64,000 bases of DNA from Mesorhizobium metallidurans STM 2683 (GTDB taxonomy: Bacteria > Pseudomonadota > Alphaproteobacteria > Rhizobiales > Rhizobiaceae): positions 1 to 64,000 of the forward strand of contig NZ_CAUM01000149.1 of NCBI RefSeq assembly GCF_000350085.1, in the 5' to 3' direction. Under the pieces are notes generated by a model that did no database searches, was not told the origin of the DNA, and saw nothing but the letters and a program-made list of their open reading frames with translations. Made by a program: the position numbers and the translations under genes. Position 1 is the stretch's first letter, and every line of letters begins with the position of its first letter. Of the stretch, positions 8,104 to 16,057 are shown in pieces.

Positions 8104-9020
8104 TGCGCCACCCGGCGCCCGAAAGCTCGCGCCGGCCGCGGCGAAGGCTGCACGAGCGCAGGCGCCCGTCCGACATTGTCGGCGGCCGCAGGCATCTGTG
8201 TGTCCTTGCCGAAGACATGAAAGCTGGTCGGCGCAAGCTCGGGACGCGCCAACGCGAACCCCTGCACCATCGAGGCACCCGACTTCTCGGCCAGTTCAAG
8301 CTGCCAGCCTTCCTCGATGCCCTCGAATACGGTGCGGATACCCTGTTCCTCGAAGCTCGCCACCATGGCCGTCAGCAGCGCGAAGCCGGCGCCGGACTCC
8401 ATCAGTTGCATGATCCACTGGGCATCGAATTTGACGATATCCGGCCTGAGCTCCTTGATGCGGTTGATGTCGGATTCTTCGGCGCCGAAATCGTCGACGG
8501 CGATGCGAAAGCCATTGCCCCTGAGCGCCTCGACGAAATTGTAGAGGGTTTCCTGCGATGCCGATTTCTGCTCGGTCACCTCGCACACGACGCGGTGCGG
8601 ATCGATACCGGCTTCGTGCAGCACCAGCCGCATCTCGCGCAGCGCCTTGTCGGCGATGCCGCGGTCGGTGAATACCGAAGGGTCGAAATTGATGAAGATG
8701 GACGCCTCCTGCGGCAGGCAGGCGCCGGCGTTCAAAAGGTGCAGCGTCCTTGTCAGCGCCTCGATATGCAGGCGGTCGGCTGCCGGACAGGTGTTGAAGA
8801 AACTCATCGGCGGTTGCGCCTCGCCATCGCGAAACGGCCGGATCAGACCCTCGAAGGCGGCGACCGACAATTTGCCGTCCTTGAAGGCGAAGATCGGCTG
8901 GAAGGCGCTTTGCAGCGTGTAGATGCCACAGACACCGCTGGCGGTGCCGTCATCATGGTGGATGATATGGGCAAGCCCGATGCTGCGCGACAAGGGTTCC
9001 TCGCTCCGCGAGACTGGCAA
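8100..9020 (-). CDS. EAL-domain protein (cyclic-di-GMP phosphodiesterase-like), upstream copy
   Basis: This stand-alone EAL protein of 306 residues is a paralogue of its downstream neighbour; both share QSAFQPIFA or RSAYQPIFA at the start of the domain. The signature reads EGLIRP, keeping Glu and Arg. The residues FINFDP, CEVTEQ, VKFD, FEGIE and VQGFALARP are present, but loop 6 is DDFGAEESD instead of the usual DDFGTGxS, which may weaken dimerisation and catalysis. A proline-rich tail of about 50 residues follows. No membrane segment is visible, so it acts in the cytoplasm. Confidence 0.85.
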   Translation of the reverse strand: MPVSRSEEPLSRSIGLAHIIHHDDGTASGVCGIYTLQSAFQPIFAFKDGKLSVAAFEGLIRPFRDGEAQPPMSFFNTCPAADRLHIEALTRTLHLLNAGACLPQEASIFINFDPSVFTDRGIADKALREMRLVLHEAGIDPHRVVCEVTEQKSASQETLYNFVEALRGNGFRIAVDDFGAEESDINRIKELRPDIVKFDAQWIMQLMESGAGFALLTAMVASFEEQGIRTVFEGIEEGWQLELAEKSGASMVQGFALARPELAPTSFHVFGKDTQMPAAADNVGRAPALVQPSPRPARAFGRRVAQ

Positions 9021-9191
9021 AATTGGATTGCGATCCTGCCACTCAAGGGTTTACCGGCCGTTGATGAATTTATTGTTGCCGGGGATTTGAGCCCTGGCTC
9101 ATCCGACTGCGCTTGCACTTCGTGGAATGATGCGACATGAGAGGCGCCGCAGCCATCCTTGGCCGCTGCCGCTCCCTGGAGACATCGTTTC

Positions 9192-10394
9192 ATGGCCTTT
9201 CTTGCTGACACCCTTTCCCGCGTAAAGCCTTCCGCGACCATCGCGGTGACGCAGAAAGCGCGCGAGCTGAAAAACGCCGGTCGTGACGTGATTGGGCTGG
9301 GCGCCGGCGAACCGGACTTCGACACTCCCGATAACATCAAGGAGGCTGCGATCGAGGCGATCCGTCGCGGCGAGACAAAATATCCGCCGGTTTCAGGCAT
9401 CGTGCCGCTGCGCGAGGCGATCGCCAAGAAGTTCAAGCGCGAGAACAATCTCGACTACAGGCCGGAGCAGACCATCGTCGGCACCGGCGGCAAGCAGATC
9501 CTGTTCAACGCCTTCATGGCGACGCTCAATCCCGGCGACGAGGTCGTCATCCCCCGCCCCTACTGGGTCAGCTATCCCGAGATGGTGGCGATCTGCGGCG
9601 GCACCTCGGTCTTTGCCGACACCTCCATCGACAGCGGCTTCAAGCTGACGGCTGCGGCGCTGGAAAAGGCGATAACGCCGCGCACCAAATGGCTGTTGAT
9701 GAACTCGCCGTCCAATCCGTCGGGCGCTGCCTACACCGGGGCGGAACTCAAGGCGCTGGCCGATGTGCTTTTAAAGCATCCGCATGTCTGGGTGCTGACC
9801 GACGACATGTATGAGCACCTGATCTATGGCGACTTCGTCTTCAAGACCATCGCCGAGGTCGAGCCCAGGCTCTACGAGCGCACGCTGACCATGAACGGCG
9901 TGTCGAAGGCCTATGCCATGACCGGCTGGCGCATCGGCTATGCCGCCGGCCCGGTGCCGCTGATCAAGGCAATGGACATGATCCAGGGCCAGCAGACCTC
10001 CGGCGCCTGCACCATCGCCCAATGGGCGTCGGTCGAGGCGCTGAACGGCCCACAGGATTTCGTCGCCAGGAACAAGGCGATCTTCCAGGCCCGGCGCGAT
10101 CTCGTCGTGTCAATGCTCAACCAGGCGCGCGGCATTTCCTGCCCCTCGCCGGAGGGCGCTTTCTACGTCTATCCGTCCTGCGCCCAATTGCTCGGCAAGA
10201 AGACCAAAGCCGGCAAGGTGATCGACAACGACGAGACCTTGTGCTCGGAACTGCTCGACGCCGAGGGCGTCGCGGTCGTGTTCGGCTCGGCCTTTGGCCT
10301 CGGCCCGAACTTCCGCATCTCCTACGCCACGTCGGAGGCGTTGCTGGAGGAGGCCTGCACGCGCATCCAGCGCTTTACAGCGTCGCTGACCTGA
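9192..10394 (+). CDS. aatA: Aspartate/prephenate-type aminotransferase, class I fold
   Basis: This PLP enzyme of 400 residues transfers amino groups between aspartate and 2-oxoglutarate; rhizobial members may also act on prephenate. The PLP lysine lies in NGVSKAYAMTGWRIGY; the substrate arginine is in the C-terminal FRISYATS; NSPSNPSG and TDDMYEHLIY are standard family blocks. The ATG at 9192 is the natural start (MAFLADTLSRVKPS). It is a single gene, divergent from the EAL pair. The choice between aspartate-specific and broader activity cannot be made from sequence alone. Confidence 0.9.
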   Translation: MAFLADTLSRVKPSATIAVTQKARELKNAGRDVIGLGAGEPDFDTPDNIKEAAIEAIRRGETKYPPVSGIVPLREAIAKKFKRENNLDYRPEQTIVGTGGKQILFNAFMATLNPGDEVVIPRPYWVSYPEMVAICGGTSVFADTSIDSGFKLTAAALEKAITPRTKWLLMNSPSNPSGAAYTGAELKALADVLLKHPHVWVLTDDMYEHLIYGDFVFKTIAEVEPRLYERTLTMNGVSKAYAMTGWRIGYAAGPVPLIKAMDMIQGQQTSGACTIAQWASVEALNGPQDFVARNKAIFQARRDLVVSMLNQARGISCPSPEGAFYVYPSCAQLLGKKTKAGKVIDNDETLCSELLDAEGVAVVFGSAFGLGPNFRISYATSEALLEEACTRIQRFTASLT

Positions 10395-10414
10395 GACGGC
10401 CCATCAATCTAAAA

Positions 10415-10430
10415 TGAAACCCGGGTTTCA
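10415..10430. other. Perfect palindrome between convergent genes
   Basis: TGAAACCCGGGTTTCA is a perfect 16-base palindrome lying 20 bases past the aminotransferase stop and 10 bases before the cupin stop. It has no loop or U-run, so it is a poor intrinsic terminator. Its role is unknown. Confidence 0.4.
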
Positions 10431-10440
10431 GTCCGAAAAC

Positions 10441-10836
10441 TCAGCCGCCATACTGCGCGTCGGTCACCTTCTCCAGCCAGTCGGCATGGACGCCGTCGAG
10501 CGCCTCCTGCATGGCGATATGCGCCATCGCCGATTTGGGAGCAGCGCCGTGCCAGTGTTTTTCATCAGCCGCGAACGAGATGACGTCGCCGGCCCTGATC
10601 TCCTGTATCGGCTCGCCCCAGCTTTGCGCGAGGCCGGCGCCCGAGACGACATAGAGCGTCTGGCCAAGCGGATGCGTGTGCCAGTGGGTCCGCGCGCCGG
10701 GCTCGAAACTGACCATCACGGCCCTGAGCCGCGCCGGCGCTTCCTTCTCGATGATCGGCGTCTGCAGCACTCGGCCGGTGAAATACTTCTCCGGCGCAAG
10801 GATGGTCGGCACGCTGCCGCAGGCAATGATCTTCAT
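10441..10836 (-). CDS. Small cupin-domain protein
   Basis: This single-domain cupin has 131 residues. Metal ligands are visible in HWHTHPLGQTLYVV (cupin motif 1) and in motif 2 (HWHGAAP). The arrangement resembles bacterial cupins annotated as mandelonitrile lyase-like or as companions of carboxymuconolactone decarboxylases, but no substrate can be assigned. It is transcribed towards the aminotransferase gene and follows the methyltransferase gene on the same strand after 63 bases. Confidence 0.82.
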   Translation of the reverse strand: MKIIACGSVPTILAPEKYFTGRVLQTPIIEKEAPARLRAVMVSFEPGARTHWHTHPLGQTLYVVSGAGLAQSWGEPIQEIRAGDVISFAADEKHWHGAAPKSAMAHIAMQEALDGVHADWLEKVTDAQYGG

Positions 10837-10899
10837 CGTCGATTAGTCCTCAGGCTGGCGGCAGTTTCGCCCAATACCCGCCATGGCGCAACCGGCTGT

Positions 10900-11481
10900 T
10901 CAAGCCCGCATCCAGAGGCTTCGCCAATCACGGTTCATGCGCGGCCAGAACAGCCCTGTGCGTGCGCGGTAGGCCGCATAGGCGCCGGCCAGCGCCGTGC
11001 GCGAAAACTTCCTCTCCTCGTCCAGCGCGGCGATCGTGTAGATCGCGACGATCCCGGCGACAGGCACCACCGCCCAGATCGACCAGGTCGCGACGCCCCA
11101 TCCGATCCAGAAGATGATGTAGGATGCATAGAATGGATGGCGGACATAGAAGTAGGGCCCGTCGGTCACCAGGCTGTCGGGATTGTCAGGGTCGAATGCG
11201 AAGCGCAGCCGCGCCTTGCGCGAAATGACAATCGCCCACCAGAACAGGGCCGCGCTTGCCAGTTCGATGGCGAGCCCGCCGAGCTTCGCCGTCACCGGCT
11301 GCCGTTCGATCCACAGGATTGACAGAAAGAACAGCGCCACTCCGATCACCACGGCGGAAATGATCATGGCGCCTGGGGGCATGGTCGGCGACTGGAAATG
11401 GGCACGCATGGACCAGGCATATTGGCCGAGCGTCGCAATGCTGCCGATCGAGACAAGGAGATCGAGCACGCCTTCCATCAT
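10900..11481 (-). CDS. Isoprenylcysteine carboxyl methyltransferase (ICMT)-type membrane protein
   Basis: This integral membrane protein of 193 residues has about four to five hydrophobic helices. The C-terminal block GPYFYVRHPFYASYIIFW followed by DEERKF is the SAM-binding signature of the ICMT/PEMT membrane methyltransferase family. Bacteria do not make prenylated Ras-like proteins, so the natural substrate is unknown, perhaps a lipid or small molecule. A distant second member lies at 15539-16036. Confidence 0.83.
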   Translation of the reverse strand: MMEGVLDLLVSIGSIATLGQYAWSMRAHFQSPTMPPGAMIISAVVIGVALFFLSILWIERQPVTAKLGGLAIELASAALFWWAIVISRKARLRFAFDPDNPDSLVTDGPYFYVRHPFYASYIIFWIGWGVATWSIWAVVPVAGIVAIYTIAALDEERKFSRTALAGAYAAYRARTGLFWPRMNRDWRSLWMRA

Positions 11482-11499
11482 CGAAATCCCCGGTTATCG

Positions 11500-11601
11500 C
11501 ATTGGCCCCGAAAATCGGAATCGATTTCGCAGAGCACGTGCGCAGGTTCTAAAATGCTGGAGCGTATTTTTTTGCGCCCAAATGGACGCATGACGCTCTA
11601 G
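11500..11601. repeat. Degenerate palindromic intergenic repeats
   Basis: A GAAAATCGGAATCGATTTCG hairpin is followed by GGAGCGTA...TGACGCTC arms around TTGCGCCCAAATGGACGCAT, matching in layout the repeats at 6368 and 56201. Bases 11602-11724 hold no clear feature besides the likely promoter region of the hydrolase gene. Confidence 0.55.
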
Positions 11602-11724
11602 CCGTGGATTCGCTCATCATACCCTGTTGGCGCAGAGAAATCCTTTCTTAACCACAAACCTAAACAACATAGTGACAGCAGGATGCGATGTTGGCCGTCG
11701 GGCAATCTGAGGGTCTAATCCAGC

Positions 11725-12591
11725 ATGGTCGTTTCCCACCGGACGGTCCGCACCGAGCAAGCGGATTTGCGCCTCAGCCAGTCGTCGGGCTCCGGCCTTC
11801 CCATTGTATTGATCCATGGCTCGGGCAGTTCGCGGGCCGTCTTCGCCCGCCAGTTCGACAGTCCCTTGGCTGCGGCCCACCGGTTGATCGCCTTCGATCT
11901 GCCCGGCCATGGTGAATCGTCCGACGCCCGCGATCCGGCAAACGCCTATACGGTTGCCGGCCTTGCCCAATCGGCGGCTCAGCTCCTCGACATCATGGGG
12001 ATCGACCGCGCCGTCGTTTTCGGCTGGTCGCTTGGCGGGCATGTCGCCATCGAGCTCGCGAGTTTTCACCGGGCCGTCGCCGGGCTCATGCTGACAGGCG
12101 CGCCACCGGTATCGAAAGGGCCGTTCGGCATGCTGCGTGGCTTCCATGCCCATTGGGACATGTTGCTGGCGTCCAAGAAGACCTACTCCGAACGCGATGC
12201 CGAGCGCTTCGAAACATTGTGCTTCGGCGACACTGCCGATCCATCGTTCCGCCAGGTCATCCTGCGCACCGACGGCCGGCTGCGCGCTGCTGTGACGCGC
12301 GGCATGTTCACCGGCAAAGGCGCCGACCAGAAGCAGGTGGTCGAGCAGGCTGCATTTCCGGTCGCGATCGTCAACGGTGAGAACGACCCGTTTGTCCGTC
12401 TCGGCTATTTCGAAACCTTGGCCTACGGTTCGCTGTGGGAGCATTGCCACGTCATATCAGGTGCCGGGCATGCTCCTTTCTGGGAGCATCCGGATCTGTT
12501 CAATCCGCTGCTGGTGCGCTTTGTCGATAGCGTAGTGATGCACGGCGTGGACGAGACCATGCTGGCACGGCGCCGGACCAAGATCGGCTGA
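11725..12591 (+). CDS. Alpha/beta-fold hydrolase
   Basis: This soluble hydrolase has 288 residues. The nucleophile elbow is GWSLGG, the acid is probably the Asp in NGENDPF, and the histidine is in GAGHAPFWE, giving a complete Ser-Asp-His set in the right order; the oxyanion segment IHGSGSS comes near the N terminus. The closest general class is esterase/haloperoxidase-like. No neighbour points to a substrate. Confidence 0.88.
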   Translation: MVVSHRTVRTEQADLRLSQSSGSGLPIVLIHGSGSSRAVFARQFDSPLAAAHRLIAFDLPGHGESSDARDPANAYTVAGLAQSAAQLLDIMGIDRAVVFGWSLGGHVAIELASFHRAVAGLMLTGAPPVSKGPFGMLRGFHAHWDMLLASKKTYSERDAERFETLCFGDTADPSFRQVILRTDGRLRAAVTRGMFTGKGADQKQVVEQAAFPVAIVNGENDPFVRLGYFETLAYGSLWEHCHVISGAGHAPFWEHPDLFNPLLVRFVDSVVMHGVDETMLARRRTKIG

Positions 12592-12791
12592 CCTCCCCAC
12601 CGAAGCTTCGTCCGCACAGAATCCGCGGCAGCAACAGCGGCGACGCGTCAGCCCCTCCCTCAAATCCCTTGCCCTCCTCGCTAACCCGTGGGACGATGCT
12701 TTCGGGTAGGTGGCGAACTAAAAAAGCCCCGCCCGCGACGGTCGCCAGGCCGGCCGCCGCTCCCAGGGAAACGCCTGAGTGGAGGTCAGCC

Positions 12792-14843
12792 ATGGGAACT
12801 CGCGCCGGAGGACGACGCACGGGACCGAAATGCATTGCCATAGTCGGTCCCTTCGCAAGCGGTAAGACGACACTTCTCGAAGCCATACTCGCCCGCACGG
12901 GCGCCATTCCCCGCCAGAATCCCGTTTCGTCGGGAAGCACCGTTTCCGATCATTCGCCCGAGGCGCGCGCCCACGCCATGAGCGTCGAGGCGACCGTCGC
13001 CACCACCGACTTCATGGGCGAGCAGCTCACCTTTGTCGACTGTCCCGGTTCCATCGAATTCTCCTTCGAGGCCGAGCCGGTGCTGGCCGCCTGCGACATC
13101 GCCGTGGTCGTCGCGGAGGCCGACGAAAAGAAGATCCCTGCCCTGCAGCTCATTATGCGCAAGCTCGACGAGCTCGGCGTGCCGCGCATCCTGTTCCTGA
13201 ACAAGGTCGACAAGGCGATAGCAGGCGTGCGCGACACGCTGAAGATGCTGCAGCCGGCAAGCTCGCTGCCTTTGCTGCTGCGCCAGATTCCATTGCGCAA
13301 GAACGGCGTCGTCATCGGCTCGATCGATCTCGCGCTGGAGCGCGCCTACATCTACCGCGAATATGCCGAGAGCGAGGTCGCCGAGATTCCGGGCGACGAC
13401 AAGGCCCGCGAGCTGGAGGCACGCTTCTCCATGCTGGAGACGCTCGCCGACCATGACGACCAGTTAATGGAGCAGCTTCTCGAAGAGATCGAGCCGCCGA
13501 AGGACGCGATCTTCGACGACCTTGCCGCCGATCTGCGCGCCGGCGCGGTGACGCCGGTGCTGATCGGCACCGCCGAGAAGGGCAACGGCGTGCTGCGCCT
13601 GTTGAAGACGCTCCGCCATGACGCGCCCGACATAGAGGCGACCCGCAAACGTCTCGGCGCACCCGATGGCAACGCCACCGTGGTCCAGGTGATGAAGACC
13701 ATCCACACCGCGCATGGCGGCAAACTGTCGGTCTCGCGCATCCTCTCCGGACAGCTCGCCGACGCTTCCGAACTCTACCTCTCGAATGGCGACACGGCAA
13801 AAGTGTCCGGCATCTACAGAATGCTCGGCAAGGACCAGACCAAGCTCACCGTGGCCAAGGCCGGCGACACGGTGGCGCTAGGCAAGCTGGACAACGTCAA
13901 GACCTGCCAGACGTTGAGCTCGGCCAAGGGCGGCATCAGGCCGCTGCTGGCGCTGACACCGCCGCAACCGGTCTTCGCCTTCGCGCTGCGCCCGAAGGAA
14001 CGCAAGGACGAGGTCAAGATGTCGGCAGCCATCCAGCGCCTTGCCGAGGAAGATCCCTCGCTCAGCCTGCGCCACAATCAGGATTCGGCCGAGACCGTGC
14101 TGTCAGGTCATGGCGAGATGCATCTGCGCGTCGTGCGCGAGCGGCTGGAAGGCAAGAACCAGATCCCGGTCGAAGGCCATGCGCCGGCGGTGCCTTATCG
14201 CGAGACGATCCGCAAACCGGCGCAGCAGCGCGGCCGCCACAAGAAACAGTCGGGCGGTCATGGCCAGTTCGGAGACGTGGTGATCGAGATCAAGCCGCTG
14301 CCGCGCGGCTCCGGCTTCCAGTTCACCGACACCATCACCGGCGGCGTCGTGCCGAAAACCTATATCCAGTCGGTCGAGACCGGCGTGCGCGACTATCTGA
14401 AGTCCGGTCCGCTCGGCTTCCCGGTGGTCGATGTCGCCGTCAACCTGTCCGACGGCTCCTACCATGCGGTGGATTCGTCGGACATGGCGTTTCAGATGGC
14501 GGCGAAGCTGGCGATGAAGGAAGGCATGGCCGCTTGCTCGCCGGTGCTTCTGGAGCCGATCATGAAGGTCGAGATCGTCACGCCCTCCGATGCGACCTCG
14601 AAGATCATTGCGCTCATCCCGCAGCGGCGCGGCCAGATCCTCGGCTACGACGCGCGGCCCGATTGGCCGGGATGGGATGTCGTCGAGGCGACCATGCCGC
14701 AGGCCGAGATCGGCGACCTGATCATCGAGCTGCGTTCGGCCACCGCGGGCGTCGCCAGCTATAGCGCCGCCTTCGACCACATGGCCGAACTCACCGGCCG
14801 CCTGGCCGACGAGGCGATGAATGCCAGCGGCAAGGCCGCTTGA
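12792..14843 (+). CDS. EF-G-like translational GTPase paralogue
   Basis: The protein has 683 residues with the five-domain layout of elongation factor G. The P-loop is GPFASGKT (19-26), the G4 motif is NKVD (137-140). G3 reads DCPGSIEF (83-90) where true EF-G has DTPGHVDF, so the catalytic histidine is Ser87. The switch I RGIT motif is also missing. These traits mark a divergent paralogue, not the housekeeping FusA, which should sit with the str operon elsewhere. GGAGG six bases before the ATG fixes the start. It may act in ribosome rescue or recycling; that is speculation. Confidence 0.85.
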   Translation: MGTRAGGRRTGPKCIAIVGPFASGKTTLLEAILARTGAIPRQNPVSSGSTVSDHSPEARAHAMSVEATVATTDFMGEQLTFVDCPGSIEFSFEAEPVLAACDIAVVVAEADEKKIPALQLIMRKLDELGVPRILFLNKVDKAIAGVRDTLKMLQPASSLPLLLRQIPLRKNGVVIGSIDLALERAYIYREYAESEVAEIPGDDKARELEARFSMLETLADHDDQLMEQLLEEIEPPKDAIFDDLAADLRAGAVTPVLIGTAEKGNGVLRLLKTLRHDAPDIEATRKRLGAPDGNATVVQVMKTIHTAHGGKLSVSRILSGQLADASELYLSNGDTAKVSGIYRMLGKDQTKLTVAKAGDTVALGKLDNVKTCQTLSSAKGGIRPLLALTPPQPVFAFALRPKERKDEVKMSAAIQRLAEEDPSLSLRHNQDSAETVLSGHGEMHLRVVRERLEGKNQIPVEGHAPAVPYRETIRKPAQQRGRHKKQSGGHGQFGDVVIEIKPLPRGSGFQFTDTITGGVVPKTYIQSVETGVRDYLKSGPLGFPVVDVAVNLSDGSYHAVDSSDMAFQMAAKLAMKEGMAACSPVLLEPIMKVEIVTPSDATSKIIALIPQRRGQILGYDARPDWPGWDVVEATMPQAEIGDLIIELRSATAGVASYSAAFDHMAELTGRLADEAMNASGKAA

Positions 14844-14860
14844 TCGGCGCACAAGGAAAC

Positions 14861-14883
14861 GGCGTCCGGATGATCCGGACGCC
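14861..14883 (+). terminator. Hairpin after the EF-G-like gene
   Basis: GGCGTCCGGA-TGA-TCCGGACGCC is a perfect 10-pair hairpin 18 bases after the stop codon. It is followed by GCTCTCTTG, only weakly T-rich, so termination may be partial or Rho-assisted. Confidence 0.5.
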
Positions 14884-15080
14884 GCTCTCTTGCGGACCGT
14901 CTTCGTGGGAGGCGAAACGGCAGGTCCGCCGCTCATGCCGCCAGCGCCTGACGGCGTCGACGGTGGAATTGGTTCGGACGCGGTAGCCGCCTGAGCCCGG
15001 ATCGTCCGAGTGATGCCCCCATCTCCCGCACGAACCACACCGCGTCCTATGATCTGCTTACTCGATACCGCGTGTCTGCA

Positions 15081-15103
15081 ACATGTTACCTGGGGTTACA
15101 TGT
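15081..15103. promoter_or_regulatory. Operator-like palindrome in intergenic region
   Basis: ACATGTTACC-TGG-GGTTACATGT is an inverted repeat matching 9 of 10 pairs, with a central TGG. It lies in the 316-base gene-free stretch between the EF-G-like gene and the sRNA terminator. No promoter pairing is obvious. It looks like a site for a dimeric regulator of unknown identity. The remainder of 14884-15159 holds nothing I can support. Confidence 0.4.
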
Positions 15104-15159
15104 CACTGTTACGCGACAATTTTCGGTCGGTTTTCGGAGCAGTGCAGATTTCAGGCAAC

Positions 15160-15188
15160 AAAAAAGCCGGATCAACGAAGATCCGGCT
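15160..15188 (-). terminator. Intrinsic terminator of the AbcR-like sRNA
   Basis: Read on the minus strand, AGCCGGATC-TTCGTT-GATCCGGCT is a nine-pair perfect stem followed by TTTTTT. No minus-strand protein gene ends here, which is why an untranslated RNA is proposed. Confidence 0.85.
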
Positions 15189-15274
15189 GAGTTTGATTGG
15201 AAGTGCCTGTTAAGGCTAACCTCCAGAGGGGAACACTCGAGGGCGCTAATGGGAGGAGAACGCGCCCAGGAGAT
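15160..15274 (-). ncRNA. Candidate AbcR/alpha-r15-type trans-acting small RNA
   Basis: A minus-strand RNA of about 115 nt is framed by a promoter and a strong intrinsic terminator. Its first hairpin has stem GGGCGC/GCGCCC and a loop containing TTCTCCTCCCATTA, an exposed anti-Shine-Dalgarno sequence. A second pyrimidine patch (TTCCCCTC) follows, then the terminator hairpin. This is the architecture of the AbcR sRNAs of Rhizobiales, which repress ABC transporter mRNAs. The location supports this: in Sinorhizobium the abcR genes lie beside lsrB, and lsrB is the next minus-strand gene here. The 5' end is predicted, not measured. Confidence 0.72.
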
Positions 15275-15280
15275 GAACTA

Positions 15281-15309
15281 TATATCTGCTCATCATGCCC
15301 AAGAAACAA
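15281..15309 (-). promoter_or_regulatory. Predicted promoter of the AbcR-like sRNA
   Basis: On the minus strand TTGTTT and GATATA are spaced by 17 bases, a fair sigma-70 promoter. It places the transcript start at about 15274 and gives an RNA of the length expected for AbcR. Confidence 0.55.
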
Positions 15310-15316
15310 GCATCTA

Positions 15317-15339
15317 TTTTGCAACACTCGCATGCAAAA
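15317..15339. promoter_or_regulatory. Possible LsrB/VtlR binding site upstream of the sRNA promoter
   Basis: TTTTGCA-N9-TGCAAAA is a perfect 7-base inverted repeat centred about 54 bases before the predicted sRNA start, just upstream of the -35 box. LysR-type activators bind such dyads in this position. The Brucella orthologue of LsrB, VtlR, is known to activate an abcR gene. That LsrB binds here is inference. Confidence 0.5.
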
Positions 15340-15538
15340 AGAGGCAGGCTGTGGTCTAACCCATTCCGCAAGCCCATAGGACCAGCGGAATCGTCGAAAT
15401 GCAGCGCGTCGCGAGCCTGAATCGTAGCGGGAGAAGCGAAACGGAATTGATTCCCGGCCAAAAACGCAGAAAACGCCGAATGATGTGGAATCGGGCAGTC
15501 CACGTTCATTTTTATGGCAATCGGGCAAGGAGGCATCG

Positions 15539-16036
15539 GTGCGGACACGTCAGGCGATTGCCGGCAGCGCGCTGTTCTTCGTTGCGGCGCCCGGCGTGGT
15601 CGCGGGACTGGTACCCTGGCTGCTGACCGATCGTTATCGTCTGGCATGGTCGACCGTGCCCGGCTTCGTGCCGGTCGGCTGGGTTCTGATCGTCGCTGCC
15701 GCGGCGTTGCTGCTGCATGCCTTTGCCCGCTTCGCCCTGGAGGGCCTGGGCACGCCGGCCCCGGTTGCGCCAACCGCGAGACTGGTCGTCGGCGACATCT
15801 ACCGCCACGTCCGCAACCCGATGTATGTGGCGGTGCTGTCGATCATCCTTGGCCAGGCGCTGCTGTTTTCGAGCTGGGCACTCGCCGCTTACGTCGCCAT
15901 TGCCGGCACAGCCATGGTCTCGTTCGTAAAGCTCTATGAGGAGCCGACGCTTGCCCGCCGCTACGGCGCCGAATACGAGGCCTACCGGCGCGCCGTGCCC
16001 GGCTGGCTGCCTCGGCTGACGCCGTGGCGCGGGTGA
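15539..16036 (+). CDS. ICMT/PEMT-type membrane methyltransferase
   Basis: This membrane protein of 165 residues has about four hydrophobic segments. The block VGDIYRHVRNPMYVAV and the later EEPTLARRYGAEYEAY are the conserved cofactor-binding and C-terminal signatures of isoprenylcysteine/phospholipid methyltransferase-like proteins. The GTG at 15539 has AAGGAGG five bases upstream and is a better start than the ATG at 15485. It converges with lsrB. Substrate unknown. Confidence 0.85.
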   Translation: MRTRQAIAGSALFFVAAPGVVAGLVPWLLTDRYRLAWSTVPGFVPVGWVLIVAAAALLLHAFARFALEGLGTPAPVAPTARLVVGDIYRHVRNPMYVAVLSIILGQALLFSSWALAAYVAIAGTAMVSFVKLYEEPTLARRYGAEYEAYRRAVPGWLPRLTPWRG

Positions 16037-16057
16037 GTCACGCTGTATCGGCGCACC

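Noticed and set aside
10415..10430. Intrinsic terminator between the aminotransferase and cupin genes
   Set aside because: The palindrome has no loop or U-run, so it is listed only as an unexplained palindrome.
10414..11322. 302-residue plus-strand frame over the cupin and ICMT genes
   Set aside because: Arginine- and histidine-rich translation without motifs; both minus-strand genes have clear family signatures.
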